In this document: one piece after another, positions 36,928 through 45,965 of the stretch | Numbering within the stretch: position 1 is the stretch's first letter | Layout: the number at the start of each line of letters is the position of its first letter | Source: Streptomyces sp. HD | Lineage (GTDB): Bacteria > Actinomycetota > Actinomycetes > Streptomycetales > Streptomycetaceae | Direction: 5' to 3' | Assembly: GCF_028369295.1 (NCBI RefSeq) | Contig: NZ_JAQMYP010000008.1 | Location: 1-64,000, forward strand | Length of the DNA: 64,000 nt | Notes under the pieces: model-generated | What the model was told of the DNA's origin: nothing | The model's database searches: none | The model's input: only the letters and a program-made list of their open reading frames with translations | Program-made: the position numbers and the translations under genes

Positions 36928-38412
36928 ATGACGACCACATCCGGCCCCCATGCGAGCCCTGGCCCCACCTCCGCCCCTCTGTCGGCCGAGGAGATCGCCG
37001 CAGCCGTGCGCTCGCGGTCCCTTCGTGCCGTCGACGTCGTCGCAACGACACTCGAACGGATCCGGCGCACCGATCCCGTCCTGAGCGCCTTCATCGAAGT
37101 GTGGGACGAGGAGGCCCTCGCGCGGGCCGCCGAGGTGGACGCGCGAGTCGAGGCCGGCGAACGGCTGCCGCTGGCCGGCGTGCCGATCGGGGTCAAGGGG
37201 CGGCACGGCCTGCGCACCGCGGGCCCGCTGCTCGCGGCGGGATGCGTGGCGGTGGGGGCGACATCCGTCCCGGGGCCGGGAACTCCCTGGCAGACCTGGG
37301 GAGTCGGCCGCTACGGCCGTACGGTCAACCCCTGGCGGCACGACCGTACGCCGGGTGGCTCCTCCGCCGGTTCCGCGGCGGCGGTGGCGGCGGGACTGGT
37401 GCCACTGGCGACCGGGAGCGACGGGGCCGGGTCGGTACGGATTCCGGCGGCGTGGTGCGGGGTCGTCGGCCTGAAGGTGACCAACGGACGACTGCCGTCG
37501 ACCGACCGCACAGGGCTCATGGCACCGGGGGTGCTGGCTCGGTGCGTGGGGGATGTGGCGGCGTACTGGGGTCTGATGTCGGCGGCGCATCGGGGGGCGG
37601 GGGCGTCCCGGGGAGCGGCGTCGGGGGCGAACGGCGGAGCAACGCCGGAGGCGCCCCGGGGAGCGGCGTCGGGGGCGAACCGCGGAGCAACGCCGGCGGC
37701 TCCCCGGGGAGCGGCGTCGGAGTCGTGCGGAGGAGCAGCGTCGGAGGGCGGGCGGCCAGAGGAGCGCGGCCGTCCTGACGTGCACGCCGAGCCGGACGGC
37801 ATGCACGCCGGCCCACGCGGCAAGCACGCCGAGCCGAACGGCATGTACACCGAGCCGCACGACACGTACGGCCGGCCGCAGGACGTTAACGCCACCCCGA
37901 CCGCGGCCGCCTGGTCCCCCGACCTCGGCTTCGACTCCCCCGATCCGGACATCGTCGCCGTCGCCCACTCCGCGGCCGTACGCCTCGCCGAAGCCGGCGC
38001 GATTCGGCTCGTGCACCCAGGCACCCCCCTCCGCCTCGACGACCCGGCCCCCGCATGGCTCGCCCTGCGAACCCCGGGTTCCGACCTCGCCCCCGCCCAC
38101 CGCATCCGGGCCGCGAACGACACCCGCCTGGACGCGCTCTTCGCCGACACGGAGCTGCTGCTGACCCCGGCCGCGCCGACCCCACCGCACGGCCACGAAG
38201 GCCCCGGCGACCGGTACTCCACCGCGCTGACCTGGGCGTTCAACCTGAGCGGGCATCCGGCGATCAGCATTCCGGCGGGGTTCGACCCCGATGGCTGTCC
38301 GGTCGGGCTCCAGTTGGTGGCGGCGCATGGGCGGGAGGCTCTGCTGCTCGATGTGGCGCGGGCGGCCGAGGTGGCGATCGGACCCTGGACAAGTTCTTGC
38401 GTGCGCATATAA
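36928..38412 (+). CDS. Amidase signature family protein with a repeat insertion
   Basis: A 494-residue amidase. The Ser-cisSer-Lys triad is visible: Lys90 in [11 protein letters not shown], the cis-Ser in [16 protein letters not shown] (145-146) and nucleophile Ser169 in [13 protein letters not shown]. It would hydrolyse a carboxamide of unknown identity. Between about residue 215 and 315 the fold is interrupted by low-complexity sequence: [20 protein letters not shown] repeats, then [20 protein letters not shown]. The C-terminal part ([39 protein letters not shown]) is normal. Whether the enzyme still folds is uncertain. Confidence 0.88.
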   Translation: MTTTSGPHASPGPTSAPLSAEEIAAAVRSRSLRAVDVVATTLERIRRTDPVLSAFIEVWDEEALARAAEVDARVEAGERLPLAGVPIGVKGRHGLRTAGPLLAAGCVAVGATSVPGPGTPWQTWGVGRYGRTVNPWRHDRTPGGSSAGSAAAVAAGLVPLATGSDGAGSVRIPAAWCGVVGLKVTNGRLPSTDRTGLMAPGVLARCVGDVAAYWGLMSAAHRGAGASRGAASGANGGATPEAPRGAASGANRGATPAAPRGAASESCGGAASEGGRPEERGRPDVHAEPDGMHAGPRGKHAEPNGMYTEPHDTYGRPQDVNATPTAAAWSPDLGFDSPDPDIVAVAHSAAVRLAEAGAIRLVHPGTPLRLDDPAPAWLALRTPGSDLAPAHRIRAANDTRLDALFADTELLLTPAAPTPPHGHEGPGDRYSTALTWAFNLSGHPAISIPAGFDPDGCPVGLQLVAAHGREALLLDVARAAEVAIGPWTSSCVRI

Positions 38413-38413
38413 T
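38386..38413 (+). promoter_or_regulatory. Near-consensus sigma-70-type promoter
   Basis: TGGACA (38386-38391) and a perfect TATAAT (38408-38413) are separated by 16 bp. The -10 box overlaps the amidase stop codon (TAA 38410-38412). It would drive the FMN reductase gene from about 38420, with its ATG at 38458. A consensus -10 is rare in such GC-rich DNA. Confidence 0.75.
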
Positions 38414-38457
38414 GCATAGGCGAGTTATTGTCGTACGCCGACCTTTTGGGGGATCCC

Positions 38458-39042
38458 ATGACCCGCCGCTTCCTGTTCGCCCTCGGCAGCAGCCGCCCGG
38501 ACGGCAACACCGAGTTGCTGGCCCGCCGGGCCGCCGAGCAGCTGCCCGAGGGGGTCGAGCAGCAGTGGATCGACCTGGCCGCGCATCCGCTGCCCGACTT
38601 CGAGGACCTGCGGCACGACAGCGACCATGTGCGCCCGACGGAAGGGAACGTGGCGCTGCTGCTCGACGCGACGCTCACGGCGACGGACGTCGTCATCGCC
38701 TCCCCGCTGTACTGGTACTCGGTGTCCGCCCACGTCAAGCGCTACCTCGACTACTGGTCGGGCTGGCTTCGCACACCGGACCTCGACTTCAAGGCGACCA
38801 TGGCGGGGCGCACCCTGTGGGGTGTCACCGCGCTCGCGCACGAGGAGCAGGAGGTCGCTGATCCGCTGGTCGGCACACTCAGCAACTCCGCCGCATACCT
38901 GGGGATGCGTTTCGGCGGCGTACTGCTCGGCAACGGCAGCAAGCCCGGTGACGTACTGAACGACACCGAGGCCCTGGCCCGCGCGAAGACGTTCTTCGCT
39001 CAGGAGCCGCCGCTCGCGCGCTTCCCGTACGAGAGTGCCTGA
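38458..39042 (+). CDS. NAD(P)H-dependent FMN reductase / flavodoxin-fold oxidoreductase
   Basis: A 194-residue flavoprotein. The start FLFALGSSRPDGNTELLARRAAEQL is the FMN phosphate loop (GSxRxxGNT), and IASPLYWYSVSAHVKRYLDYW is the second flavin-contact loop. The family (NADPH-dependent FMN reductases, WrbA/ChrR relatives) reduces quinones, azo dyes or free flavin. The ATG at 38458 follows GGGGGAT. It is transcribed from the strong promoter just upstream and ends 3 bases before the stop of the convergent ABC permease gene. Confidence 0.9.
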   Translation: MTRRFLFALGSSRPDGNTELLARRAAEQLPEGVEQQWIDLAAHPLPDFEDLRHDSDHVRPTEGNVALLLDATLTATDVVIASPLYWYSVSAHVKRYLDYWSGWLRTPDLDFKATMAGRTLWGVTALAHEEQEVADPLVGTLSNSAAYLGMRFGGVLLGNGSKPGDVLNDTEALARAKTFFAQEPPLARFPYESA

Positions 39043-39045
39043 GAT

Positions 39046-39993
39046 TTACGCCGTAATGTCCTTCGCCATGAACCTCGCCCACGCCGCCGAGCCGAACACC
39101 GCAGCGTAGAGGGACTGTATGCCCAGGTTCTTGACGAGGTCGTCCCAGTAGACGGGTTCGCGCATGAGGTCGGCGAAGGACAGCCAGTAGTGGGAGAAGA
39201 AGTACGGCTGTATCGCGTGCAGCTGGGGGATCTGGTCGAGGATCTGGACGGTGATCAGCAGGCCGACCGTCGTCGCCATCGCCGCGATGCCGCTGTTGGT
39301 CAGCGTCGAGACGAACAGGCCGAGGGCGGCCACGCCTATGAGTGACGCGGCGACGACCAGGGCGATCAGCAGGGCACGGCCGAGGCCTTCGGCGAAGCTG
39401 ATCCGGGTGCCGGAGATGGTCGTCAGATCGCCGAGCGGGAACAGCAGCGCCCCGACCGTGAGTGCCGAGACCGCGACCACGAGGGTCGCCACCAGGCAGA
39501 ACGTCATCGTGGTCGCGTACTTGGTGAGCAGCAGACGGGTGCGGCCGGCGGGGGCGACGAGGAGATAGCGGAGGGTACCCGCGTTCGCCTCGCCCGCGAT
39601 CGCGTCACCCGCTATGACGCCGATCGCCATCGGCAGGAAGAACGGGAGCGTCGCGGCCAGTGCGGTGAAGACCAGGAAGAGGCCGTTGTTGGTGATCTGG
39701 GAGATGAACGCCGGGCCGCCACCGCCCTGCGGACCCCCGCCTCCCATCGACGAGCCGTCGCCGGTCTCGATCTTCACGGCGATCCCGACCAGGATCGGTA
39801 CGGCGGCCAGGACAGCGAGCAGCGCGAGCGTGCGCCAGCGCCGGAACGTGGTGATCAGTTCGCTGCGGAGGAGTCCGAAGGTCCACAACGGACTGGTCTT
39901 TCGGGCCCCTTCGGCCCCTCCTCCCGGCCGCATCGGCCCGCTGCCTCGCAGGGTGGGCTCGTCACCCTGCGGCATCGCCTCAGCCCGCGACAT
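39046..39993 (-). CDS. ABC-2 type transporter permease
   Basis: A 315-residue permease with about six membrane segments (first near WRTLALLAVLAAVPILVGIAV, last near AVGTSLY-like AAVFGSAAWARF). The Gly-rich external loop SSMGGGGPQGGGGPAF and GDAIAGEANAGTLRYLLVAPAGRTRLLLTKY (coupling helix region) fit the ABC-2 drug-export class. The ATG at 39991-39993 has GGGAGGGG upstream and lies within the 3' end of the ATPase gene, so translation is coupled. Confidence 0.9.
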   Translation of the reverse strand: MSRAEAMPQGDEPTLRGSGPMRPGGGAEGARKTSPLWTFGLLRSELITTFRRWRTLALLAVLAAVPILVGIAVKIETGDGSSMGGGGPQGGGGPAFISQITNNGLFLVFTALAATLPFFLPMAIGVIAGDAIAGEANAGTLRYLLVAPAGRTRLLLTKYATTMTFCLVATLVVAVSALTVGALLFPLGDLTTISGTRISFAEGLGRALLIALVVAASLIGVAALGLFVSTLTNSGIAAMATTVGLLITVQILDQIPQLHAIQPYFFSHYWLSFADLMREPVYWDDLVKNLGIQSLYAAVFGSAAWARFMAKDITA

Positions 39994-41008
39994 CGAACCC
40001 CTCCCCCGTGAGTGCCACGAACGCGTCCTCCAGGGAGGCCCGTTCGACACCGAAGCCGCGGACCCGGACCCCGGCGGTCACCAACGCCGCGTTGACGTCG
40101 GCGAGATCACGCTCCGGCGGCTCTGCGGTCACCCGGTCCTCGTTGATGACGACGTCACCGGCGCCCTGCTCCTTCAGCACCCGGGCCGCGTCCGAGGTGT
40201 CGGGCGTGCTCACGACGAGCCGGCCGCGCATCCCGGCGGCCATCTCCGCCACCGCGCCCTGGGTGATCAGCCGGCCCTGCGCCATCACCGCGGCGTGGGT
40301 GCAGACCTGCTCGATCTCGTCGAGGAGGTGGGAGGAGAGGAAGACGGTCGTGCCGTCGGAGGCCAACTCCCTGATCAGGGCACGGATCTCACGCATGCCC
40401 TGTGGGTCGAGGCCGTTGGTCGGCTCGTCGAGCACGAGGAGCCTGCGCGGCTGGAGCAGCGCTGCCGCGAGCCCGAGCCGCTGCTTCATGCCGAGCGAGT
40501 ACGCCTTGGCCTTCTTGCCCGCGGCGGCCGTCAGGCCCACCCGGTCCAGCGCGGACGCGACGCGGGTGCGCCGGGTGCGCGGATCGGCGGTCGGGTCGGC
40601 GGCGTCGTAGCGGAGGAGGTTGTCGCGGCCGGAGAGGAAGCCGTACAGGGCGGGCCCCTCGATGAGCGCCCCGACGTGCGGCAGTACGGCGCGCGTGGAG
40701 CGGGGCATGGGATGCCCGAGCACGCGCGCCGTACCGGAGGTGGGCTCGATGAGGCCCATCAGCATGCGGATCGTGGTGGTCTTGCCGGAGCCGTTCGGCC
40801 CGAGGAACCCGAAGACGCTGCCCGCCGGGACGGTCAGATCGAGACCGTCCACGGCGAGCTGCCCGCCGCGGTAGCGCTTGGTGAGCGCACGGGTGGCGAT
40901 CACCGTGCCGACGTCATCGGCCTGGTCGGCCCGGACGCCGGGGGCATCCGGGGGGATCCGGTCGGCCTGATCGACCTCGTCGCCCTCCACGACGGGCAGT
41001 TCCTCCAT
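39980..41008 (-). CDS. ABC transporter ATP-binding protein
   Basis: A 342-residue ATPase of the DrrA-like export class. About 35 acidic residues precede the domain. Walker A is LGPNGSGKTTTIRML, the signature YSLGMKQRLGLAAALLQPRRLLVLDEPTNGLDPQG includes Walker B, and the His switch lies in TVFLSSHLLDEIEQVC. With the overlapping permease it forms an exporter. The substrate is unknown; the LolA-like gene 52 bp upstream on the same strand suggests envelope or lipoprotein export, as inference. Confidence 0.93.
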   Translation of the reverse strand: MEELPVVEGDEVDQADRIPPDAPGVRADQADDVGTVIATRALTKRYRGGQLAVDGLDLTVPAGSVFGFLGPNGSGKTTTIRMLMGLIEPTSGTARVLGHPMPRSTRAVLPHVGALIEGPALYGFLSGRDNLLRYDAADPTADPRTRRTRVASALDRVGLTAAAGKKAKAYSLGMKQRLGLAAALLQPRRLLVLDEPTNGLDPQGMREIRALIRELASDGTTVFLSSHLLDEIEQVCTHAAVMAQGRLITQGAVAEMAAGMRGRLVVSTPDTSDAARVLKEQGAGDVVINEDRVTAEPPERDLADVNAALVTAGVRVRGFGVERASLEDAFVALTGEGFDVAG

Positions 41009-41060
41009 GGGCTCCTCGGGCTCCTCGACTGGTGATGCGGGTGCGGCGGCCGGCTGTGGG

Positions 41061-42341
41061 TCACTTGGCCGAGTTGGCCGCCTTCACGAGCGCGTCCTTG
41101 TCGACCGCGCCCACGTAGACCTTGCCGTCGTCCGTGACCAGGGCGTTGATCAGGCGGGTCTTGAAGACCGTGCCCGAGCCGAACTTGCCGCTGACCTTGT
41201 CGCCCAGGGAGTCGAGGAAGCCGCCCAGTTGGCCGCCGCCGGCCTCGGCGCCGGACGGGATGCCCTCGCCGCCGGTGTCGAAGACGGCCACGGAGTTCCA
41301 GCCCTCGCCGATGACCTCGGGGCCGCCCTCGGGTGCCTTGCCCGGCTTGCCCTCGGACTTCGGGCCGCCGAACTCCTTCTCGAACTGCTTGCGGAGCTCG
41401 TCCTCGGACTTCGCGGAGCCGTGCTCGCCGGCCGCCTCTTCCAGCGCACCCTCCTCGGTGACCTTCGCACCCTTCGGCGGGGTGAAGTCGAAGGTGGAGG
41501 CGTCCGGCTTGTCGAAGCTGACCTGGGTGAAGCCCGCGTCGATCACGGCCGCGCCGCCGCTCGACGGGGTCAGCGTGAACTTCAGCGGCATACCGGTCTT
41601 GGCGTCCACGGCCACGGTGATCGCGCCGACCGTGGTGCCGGACTGCTTCGGCTTGATGAGCAGGCGGTAGGCGTCCCGGCCCGCGACGTGCGAGGTGCCG
41701 TCGACGGTGACGGACGTGGTGTCGTCGGCCGCCTTGAGGGCTTCCTCGGTGAGTTCCTTGGGCGTGGTGGGTACCTCTTCGGCCTTCCCCTTCTTGCCCT
41801 TCTCCCCCTGCGGCTCGTCGGCGGTGCCGTGGAAGACCTCGTTCGACTTGCTGTCGTAGCCCCAGATGTCCTTGCCGTTGTGGATCAGGCTGTACTCGGA
41901 GGCGTTCTCCAGCAGGGAGAGCTTCTGCTTGTCCTCGCCGTCGAGGGCGACGCGCAGGGTGTGTGTGCCGGACGCGAGCTCGGTGAGCTTGGCCGTGGGG
42001 TCGGCGGACGATCCGTCACCCGAACCCGAGCCCATGGCGCCGGAGGCGAAGCTCGACTCCAGGCCGCCGAGGTCGGGCAGGCCCAGATCGGTGGTGATCT
42101 TGAAGGTGCCGGACATCTGCTGCACGTCCGACTTGGCGATCTTCTCGATGAGTTGCTGCGCGGTGATCTCCGGCAGGTCCGGGTCGCCGGAGTCGGCGAG
42201 CGCCGGGACCAGCCCGATGGTCGCCGCCGCGACTCCCACGACCGCGACCGGAACGACGTACCGCGCGGCCTTGCGCCGCCCGGAGCGCAGCTCGTCGCCC
42301 TCCCCGGCGGTCGTACTGTCGTCGGATGCGTACGGTGCCAT
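41061..42341 (-). CDS. LolA-like outer-membrane-lipoprotein-carrier type exported protein
   Basis: A 426-residue protein with one N-terminal membrane segment (YVVPVAVVGVAAATIGLVPALA, about 29-50), probably a signal anchor. The rest resembles the LolA/LppX beta-barrel-half fold: QLIEKIAKSDVQQMSGTFKITTDLGLP, YSLIHNGKDIWGYDSKSNEVFH, GRDAYRLLIKPKQ, VDAKTGMPLKFTL. A Gly-rich insertion lies near residue 100 and a charged linker near 330-365. In actinobacteria such proteins may bind lipids or carry them. It is upstream of the ABC exporter in the same direction. Confidence 0.82.
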   Translation of the reverse strand: MAPYASDDSTTAGEGDELRSGRRKAARYVVPVAVVGVAAATIGLVPALADSGDPDLPEITAQQLIEKIAKSDVQQMSGTFKITTDLGLPDLGGLESSFASGAMGSGSGDGSSADPTAKLTELASGTHTLRVALDGEDKQKLSLLENASEYSLIHNGKDIWGYDSKSNEVFHGTADEPQGEKGKKGKAEEVPTTPKELTEEALKAADDTTSVTVDGTSHVAGRDAYRLLIKPKQSGTTVGAITVAVDAKTGMPLKFTLTPSSGGAAVIDAGFTQVSFDKPDASTFDFTPPKGAKVTEEGALEEAAGEHGSAKSEDELRKQFEKEFGGPKSEGKPGKAPEGGPEVIGEGWNSVAVFDTGGEGIPSGAEAGGGQLGGFLDSLGDKVSGKFGSGTVFKTRLINALVTDDGKVYVGAVDKDALVKAANSAK

Positions 42342-42607
42342 GTGTGCCTTACCTCCGTCGTCGGCGGCGGCTGTCCTACCTCGCCCGCGGGCCTTACGAC
42401 CCCGCACTCGTCCACCCCTGAGCCGCCATTCTCACCCGAATCGGTGAGGAGTGGTGATTTCCGTGGTTTCCATCTGACCAAATCCGCCATGGAGATTCGT
42501 CAACCTCCGGAGCCAACTCCTCGTACACCTGCGGTATGACACACGGAGGCGGCGCCTCCCCCGACCCGTAGGGGTTGGTGGGAAGACGCCGCTGTGCGTG
42601 CGCGCTG

Positions 42608-43624
42608 TCAGCCGTTGATGAACACGTAGTCGGCCTGGTAGGGCACCCCGACGATGTCGCCCGCCGTGCAGGAGCCGGCCGGGGCCACACCCCCTACGGT
42701 GTTCAGCCGCATGATCTCGGCGGTGTCGGCGAGAAGGCCGTGGTGCTTGCCGGACTGAGTGGCCTTCAGGTCGAGTTCCGGGATGTTCTTGTCGCCGTTC
42801 GGCGTCTTGGAGATGACGGACCCGGTCACCGCGCTGCCGTCCCGCGCGATCCACTGCGGCGTACCGGAGTTGGGCGCGACGAAGGAGTGCGCGATACCGC
42901 CGCCGAGCACGGCGCTGACGTCCCGCTGAGCGAAGGCGTACCCGCCGCCCTGGGCCGGCTTGCACTCGTAGATCTGCTTGCCCTTGATGACGGATGCCTG
43001 GAAGTTGTCGAGCGCGTCGCCGAAGTCGAACTTGGCGACGGTGACCTTGTGGAGCTGGCCTCGCACGGCACCGCCCGGGAACTCGGCGGTGTGCAGGTTG
43101 GCGTAGAACGAACTCGGGTCGGTCTTCAGGGCGTTGAGGACGGCGGGGTCCTTCACGGTGACGGTGCCCGTGACGCTGTGCCCCTTGCTCTTGCCGAGAA
43201 GGCCGCCGAAGTCGACCTTGATGCCGCCGTTGGTGCCCTTGGCACCCTGGTGGATGTGCAGGGCGGTCGGCTTGCCGGTGCCGCGCCAGGCGACGGCGAC
43301 GGACACCTTGTCGTCCTTGACCTTCACGAACTCCAGGGCGGCACCGTCCTTGTCCCCGACGGCGGGCCCGCCCTCGACGGGCACCTCGTTCGCCCCACGG
43401 AGGGAGGCGGCGAGGACGGTGCCCCCGCTGCCGCCGCTGAGGGCCCCGCTCTGGCTCACGATCCCCTGCGCGTCACTTCCGGCGTGGCCCGCGTGGTCGG
43501 TGCGGTCACCCCCGGCGGCGAAGGCGGGAATCACCGCGGCGGCGACACCACCGGCGGCGACCACCGCGACAGCGGTGACGATCAGACTCTTACGGCGCTT
43601 CGAGTACGTCGCGTCCATGCCCAT
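42608..43624 (-). CDS. Exported CHRD-domain protein with C-terminal DUF3455-like domain
   Basis: A 338-residue protein with an N-terminal export signal (KSLIVTAVAVVAAGGVAAAVIPAFA, about 14-38). Residues about 70-200 form a CHRD domain: VLAASLRGANEVP, ALHIHQGAKGTNGGIKVDF, FYANLHTAEFPGGAVRGQL, all typical. The C-terminal half (VIKGKQIYECKP...GTPQWIARDGSAVTG...SCTAGDIVGVPYQADYVFI) matches the DUF3455 group. The function of both is unclear. ATG at 43622-43624 or 43618 are both possible. The promoter region has two dyads suggesting redox and Crp control. Confidence 0.85.
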   Translation of the reverse strand: MGMDATYSKRRKSLIVTAVAVVAAGGVAAAVIPAFAAGGDRTDHAGHAGSDAQGIVSQSGALSGGSGGTVLAASLRGANEVPVEGGPAVGDKDGAALEFVKVKDDKVSVAVAWRGTGKPTALHIHQGAKGTNGGIKVDFGGLLGKSKGHSVTGTVTVKDPAVLNALKTDPSSFYANLHTAEFPGGAVRGQLHKVTVAKFDFGDALDNFQASVIKGKQIYECKPAQGGGYAFAQRDVSAVLGGGIAHSFVAPNSGTPQWIARDGSAVTGSVISKTPNGDKNIPELDLKATQSGKHHGLLADTAEIMRLNTVGGVAPAGSCTAGDIVGVPYQADYVFING

Positions 43625-43702
43625 GATTCTGTTTTCTCCCCGTAATGCCGCTGACGCCCCCTGCGTCAGCTTCTGGGCATTCATACGGAGAGGATCTTAG
43701 TT

Positions 43703-43715
43703 TGGACTCAGTCCA
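43703..43715. promoter_or_regulatory. Fur-family-like dyad TGGACT-C-AGTCCA
   Basis: A perfect 6-1-6 palindrome in an A/T-rich surround (TTTGGACTCAGTCCAGAA), 79-91 bp upstream of the CHRD gene. The 6-1-6 geometry resembles Fur/PerR-family sites; the actual regulator is not known from sequence. Confidence 0.5.
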
Positions 43716-43719
43716 GAAT

Positions 43720-43735
43720 TGTGACGTGCATCACA
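43720..43735. promoter_or_regulatory. Perfect Crp-type site TGTGA-N6-TCACA
   Basis: TGTGA (43720-43724) and TCACA (43731-43735) with a 6-bp spacer equal the classical cAMP-receptor-protein half-sites. Streptomyces Crp recognises a similar GTG-N8/CAC pattern. It lies just upstream of the Fur-like dyad, about 100 bp from the CHRD gene. Confidence 0.6.
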
Positions 43736-43781
43736 GATGACTTGCCAGGGTCAGCCGGATCAATCCGGGGGCGAGCCCCCC

Positions 43782-44792
43782 TCACCCGGCCCGATGCACC
43801 ACCGCGTCGCACAGCTCCATCAACGCGGCCTTGGCGTCGACGTCCGGCAGCGGCGCAAGCGCGGCCCGCGCGTCCTCCGCATACCGCACCGTGTCCCGCC
43901 GAGCCTGCTCCAACGCCGGGTGCACCCGGAGCTGAGCCAACGCCTCCGCGAGCCGCGCGTCGTCACTCAGGTCGGAATCCAGCAGCTCGCGGAGCGCGAC
44001 ATCCTCCGCCAGCCCCAACCGCTCGGCCCGCTCCCGCAGCCGCAGCACGGGCAGCGTCGGAATCCCCTCCCGGAGATCCGTCCCGGGCGTCTTCCCGGAC
44101 TCACGGGATTCACTCGCGATGTCCAGCACGTCGTCCGCCAACTGGAAGGCGACGCCCAGCCGCTCCCCGTACTGGGTCAGCACATCGACCACCGTCTCGT
44201 CGGCGCCCGACATCATCGCCCCGAACCGGCACGACACCGCCACCAACGACCCGGTCTTCCCGCTGAGCACATCGAGGTAGTGCTCCACCGGATCCCGCCC
44301 GTCCTGCGGCCCCGCCGTCTCCAGGATCTGCCCGGTGACCAGCCGCTCGAACGCCTCGGCCTGCACCCGCACCGCCTCGGGCCCGAGGTCGGCGAGGATG
44401 TGCGACGCGCGCGCGAACAGGAAGTCCCCGGTCAGCACGGCAACCGAGTTGTCCCAGCGGGCGTTGGCGCTGTCGACCCCGCGCCGTACCGCCGCCTCGT
44501 CCATCACGTCGTCGTGGTACAGCGTCGCCAGATGGGTCAGCTCCACCACCACGGCCGACGGTACGACGCCCGGCGCATAGCGATCCCCGAACTGGGCAGC
44601 GAGCATCACAAGCAACGGCCGGAACCGCTTCCCACCCGCTCGCACCAGATGCTGGGCGGCTTCGGTGATGAAGGGGACCTCACTCTTGGTGGCTTCGAGC
44701 AGTCCCTCCTCGACAGCCGCCAATCCGGCCTGGACATCGGCTTCCAGAGCCTGGTCCCGCACGCTCAGCCCGAACGGCCCGACGACGGTCAC
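43782..44792 (-). CDS. Polyprenyl diphosphate synthase
   Basis: A 336-residue trans-prenyltransferase that elongates isoprenoid diphosphates, most likely the side chain of menaquinone. Both Asp-rich motifs are present: YHDDVMDEAAVRRG and FQLADDVLDIASE, with GGKRFRPLLVML at the allylic-substrate site and GKTGSLVAVSCRFGA in the middle. The small residues before the first Asp motif (LATLYHDD) fit a long-chain product. The GTG start follows AGGAG by 7 bases. Its position near nuo and quinone-linked genes fits a respiratory role. Confidence 0.92.
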   Translation of the reverse strand: MTVVGPFGLSVRDQALEADVQAGLAAVEEGLLEATKSEVPFITEAAQHLVRAGGKRFRPLLVMLAAQFGDRYAPGVVPSAVVVELTHLATLYHDDVMDEAAVRRGVDSANARWDNSVAVLTGDFLFARASHILADLGPEAVRVQAEAFERLVTGQILETAGPQDGRDPVEHYLDVLSGKTGSLVAVSCRFGAMMSGADETVVDVLTQYGERLGVAFQLADDVLDIASESRESGKTPGTDLREGIPTLPVLRLRERAERLGLAEDVALRELLDSDLSDDARLAEALAQLRVHPALEQARRDTVRYAEDARAALAPLPDVDAKAALMELCDAVVHRAG

Positions 44793-44886
44793 GAGGGGTC
44801 TCCTGTCTGCTGGTGTCCACTGGCGGTTACACGGTTTGTCGATAGGTCGCTGCCATCACTCAAGTCAGCGTATCCGGTCACGTTTC

Positions 44887-44930
44887 GATCACCGATGCCG
44901 CCCACCCGTCCACCACGGGCGGTATCGGAT
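44887..44930. terminator. Hairpin flanked by GATCAC motifs
   Basis: GATC-a-CCGATgCCGCCC (44887-44903) pairs with GGGCGGTATCGGATC (44917-44931) with one G-T pair and one bulge. It stands between the polyprenyl synthase promoter and the decayed transporter, so it may be a regulatory dyad and not a terminator. GATCAC also recurs further downstream, near 44950. Confidence 0.5.
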
Positions 44931-45062
44931 CACGACCGGTATGTTTTTGATCACCTGATAAGGCCGGACATCTATCCATTTACAGTGAAGTAGCGGGCCG
45001 TGTCCTGAACCGACGTCGGCATCGAGCCAGGCAACGGGCCCCCGCCCCGCGACCACCACGCC

Positions 45063-45965
45063 TTGTTCGGCCAGCCCAGAGGCCTGCTCGCCCTGTCCGG
45101 CCTGGAGGACTGGGAACGCTTCTCGTTCCTCGGCATGCAGGCCATCCTGGTGCTGAACTTCGCCGACACGGTCTCCTCCGGCGGTATGGGCATGTCGGCC
45201 GGAACTGCCGCCTCCGTGTCCGCCGCCCACGGCACCCTCGTCTGTCTCGTCTCCGTCGCCGGCGGCCGGCTCGCCGACCGCATCCTCGGCTCGTACCGCG
45301 CGGTGCTGTGGGGCGGCGTCCTGATCGCCTGCGTCCACTACGCCATGGTGGTGCCGACCGCCGCCTTCACCTGGTCGGGCCTCGGCCTGATCAGCGCGGG
45401 CACGGGCCTGCTCAAACCCAATGTCACCACTATGGTCGGCAAGCCCCACCGCACCGACGACGACCGCCGTGACGCCGGCTTCGCGCTCTACTACCTGGCG
45501 ATCGACATCGGCGCCTTCGCGGGCCCGCCGGCCACCGGCCGGCTCGGCGACCGCAGGGGCCGGCACTGGGGCTTCTCGGCGGCCGCGATCGGCATGCCCC
45601 TCGGCCTGGCCCAGTACGTCGTCGGCCGCCGCCACCTGGCCGGACGGAGGCACGCCGCCGAGTTCGGGCACCGCCGGCCGCACGCGTCCAACAAGATCGC
45701 GACCGGCGTCGTCCTCGGCGGCCTGTCGTTCCTGCTGATGGTGCTGCCGACGTCCGGGCACCCCTCCGACGACCACCTGAAGCTCTACGACGGCGTCTCC
45801 AAGCCCGCCCGCTTCGGCGTCAACGGCGCGATCGCGGTGGCGGCAGGGTCGGCCGTGCCGGCCTCTGCAGGCCGGCTGCGCCGCACGATGCACCCGGTGC
45901 ACCGACCTGACGGGGGGCCCGCTCATGCACATCCGTACGTCCTTCCCCTTCGAGACGACTCATGA
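45063..45965 (+). pseudogene. Decayed POT/PTR family peptide transporter fragment
   Basis: The reading frame begins with FGQPRGLLALSGLEDWERFSFLGMQAILVL, a degraded form of the N-terminal signature of proton-dependent oligopeptide transporters (FGHPRGL...WERFSFYGMRALLVL). It continues with GGRLADRILGSYRAVLWGG and GTGLLKPNVTTMVG. Family members have about 450-500 residues and 12-14 helices; here recognisable sequence stops after about 235 residues (SFLLMVLPTSG...KLYDG), followed by unrelated codons. The frame has no ATG or GTG, only a TTG, and a stop upstream. The second half is deleted. Confidence 0.8.

Noticed and set aside
43721..44266. Plus-strand frames over the polyprenyl synthase gene
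   Set aside because: They are antisense shadows; the minus strand shows both DDxxD motifs and a good ribosome site.
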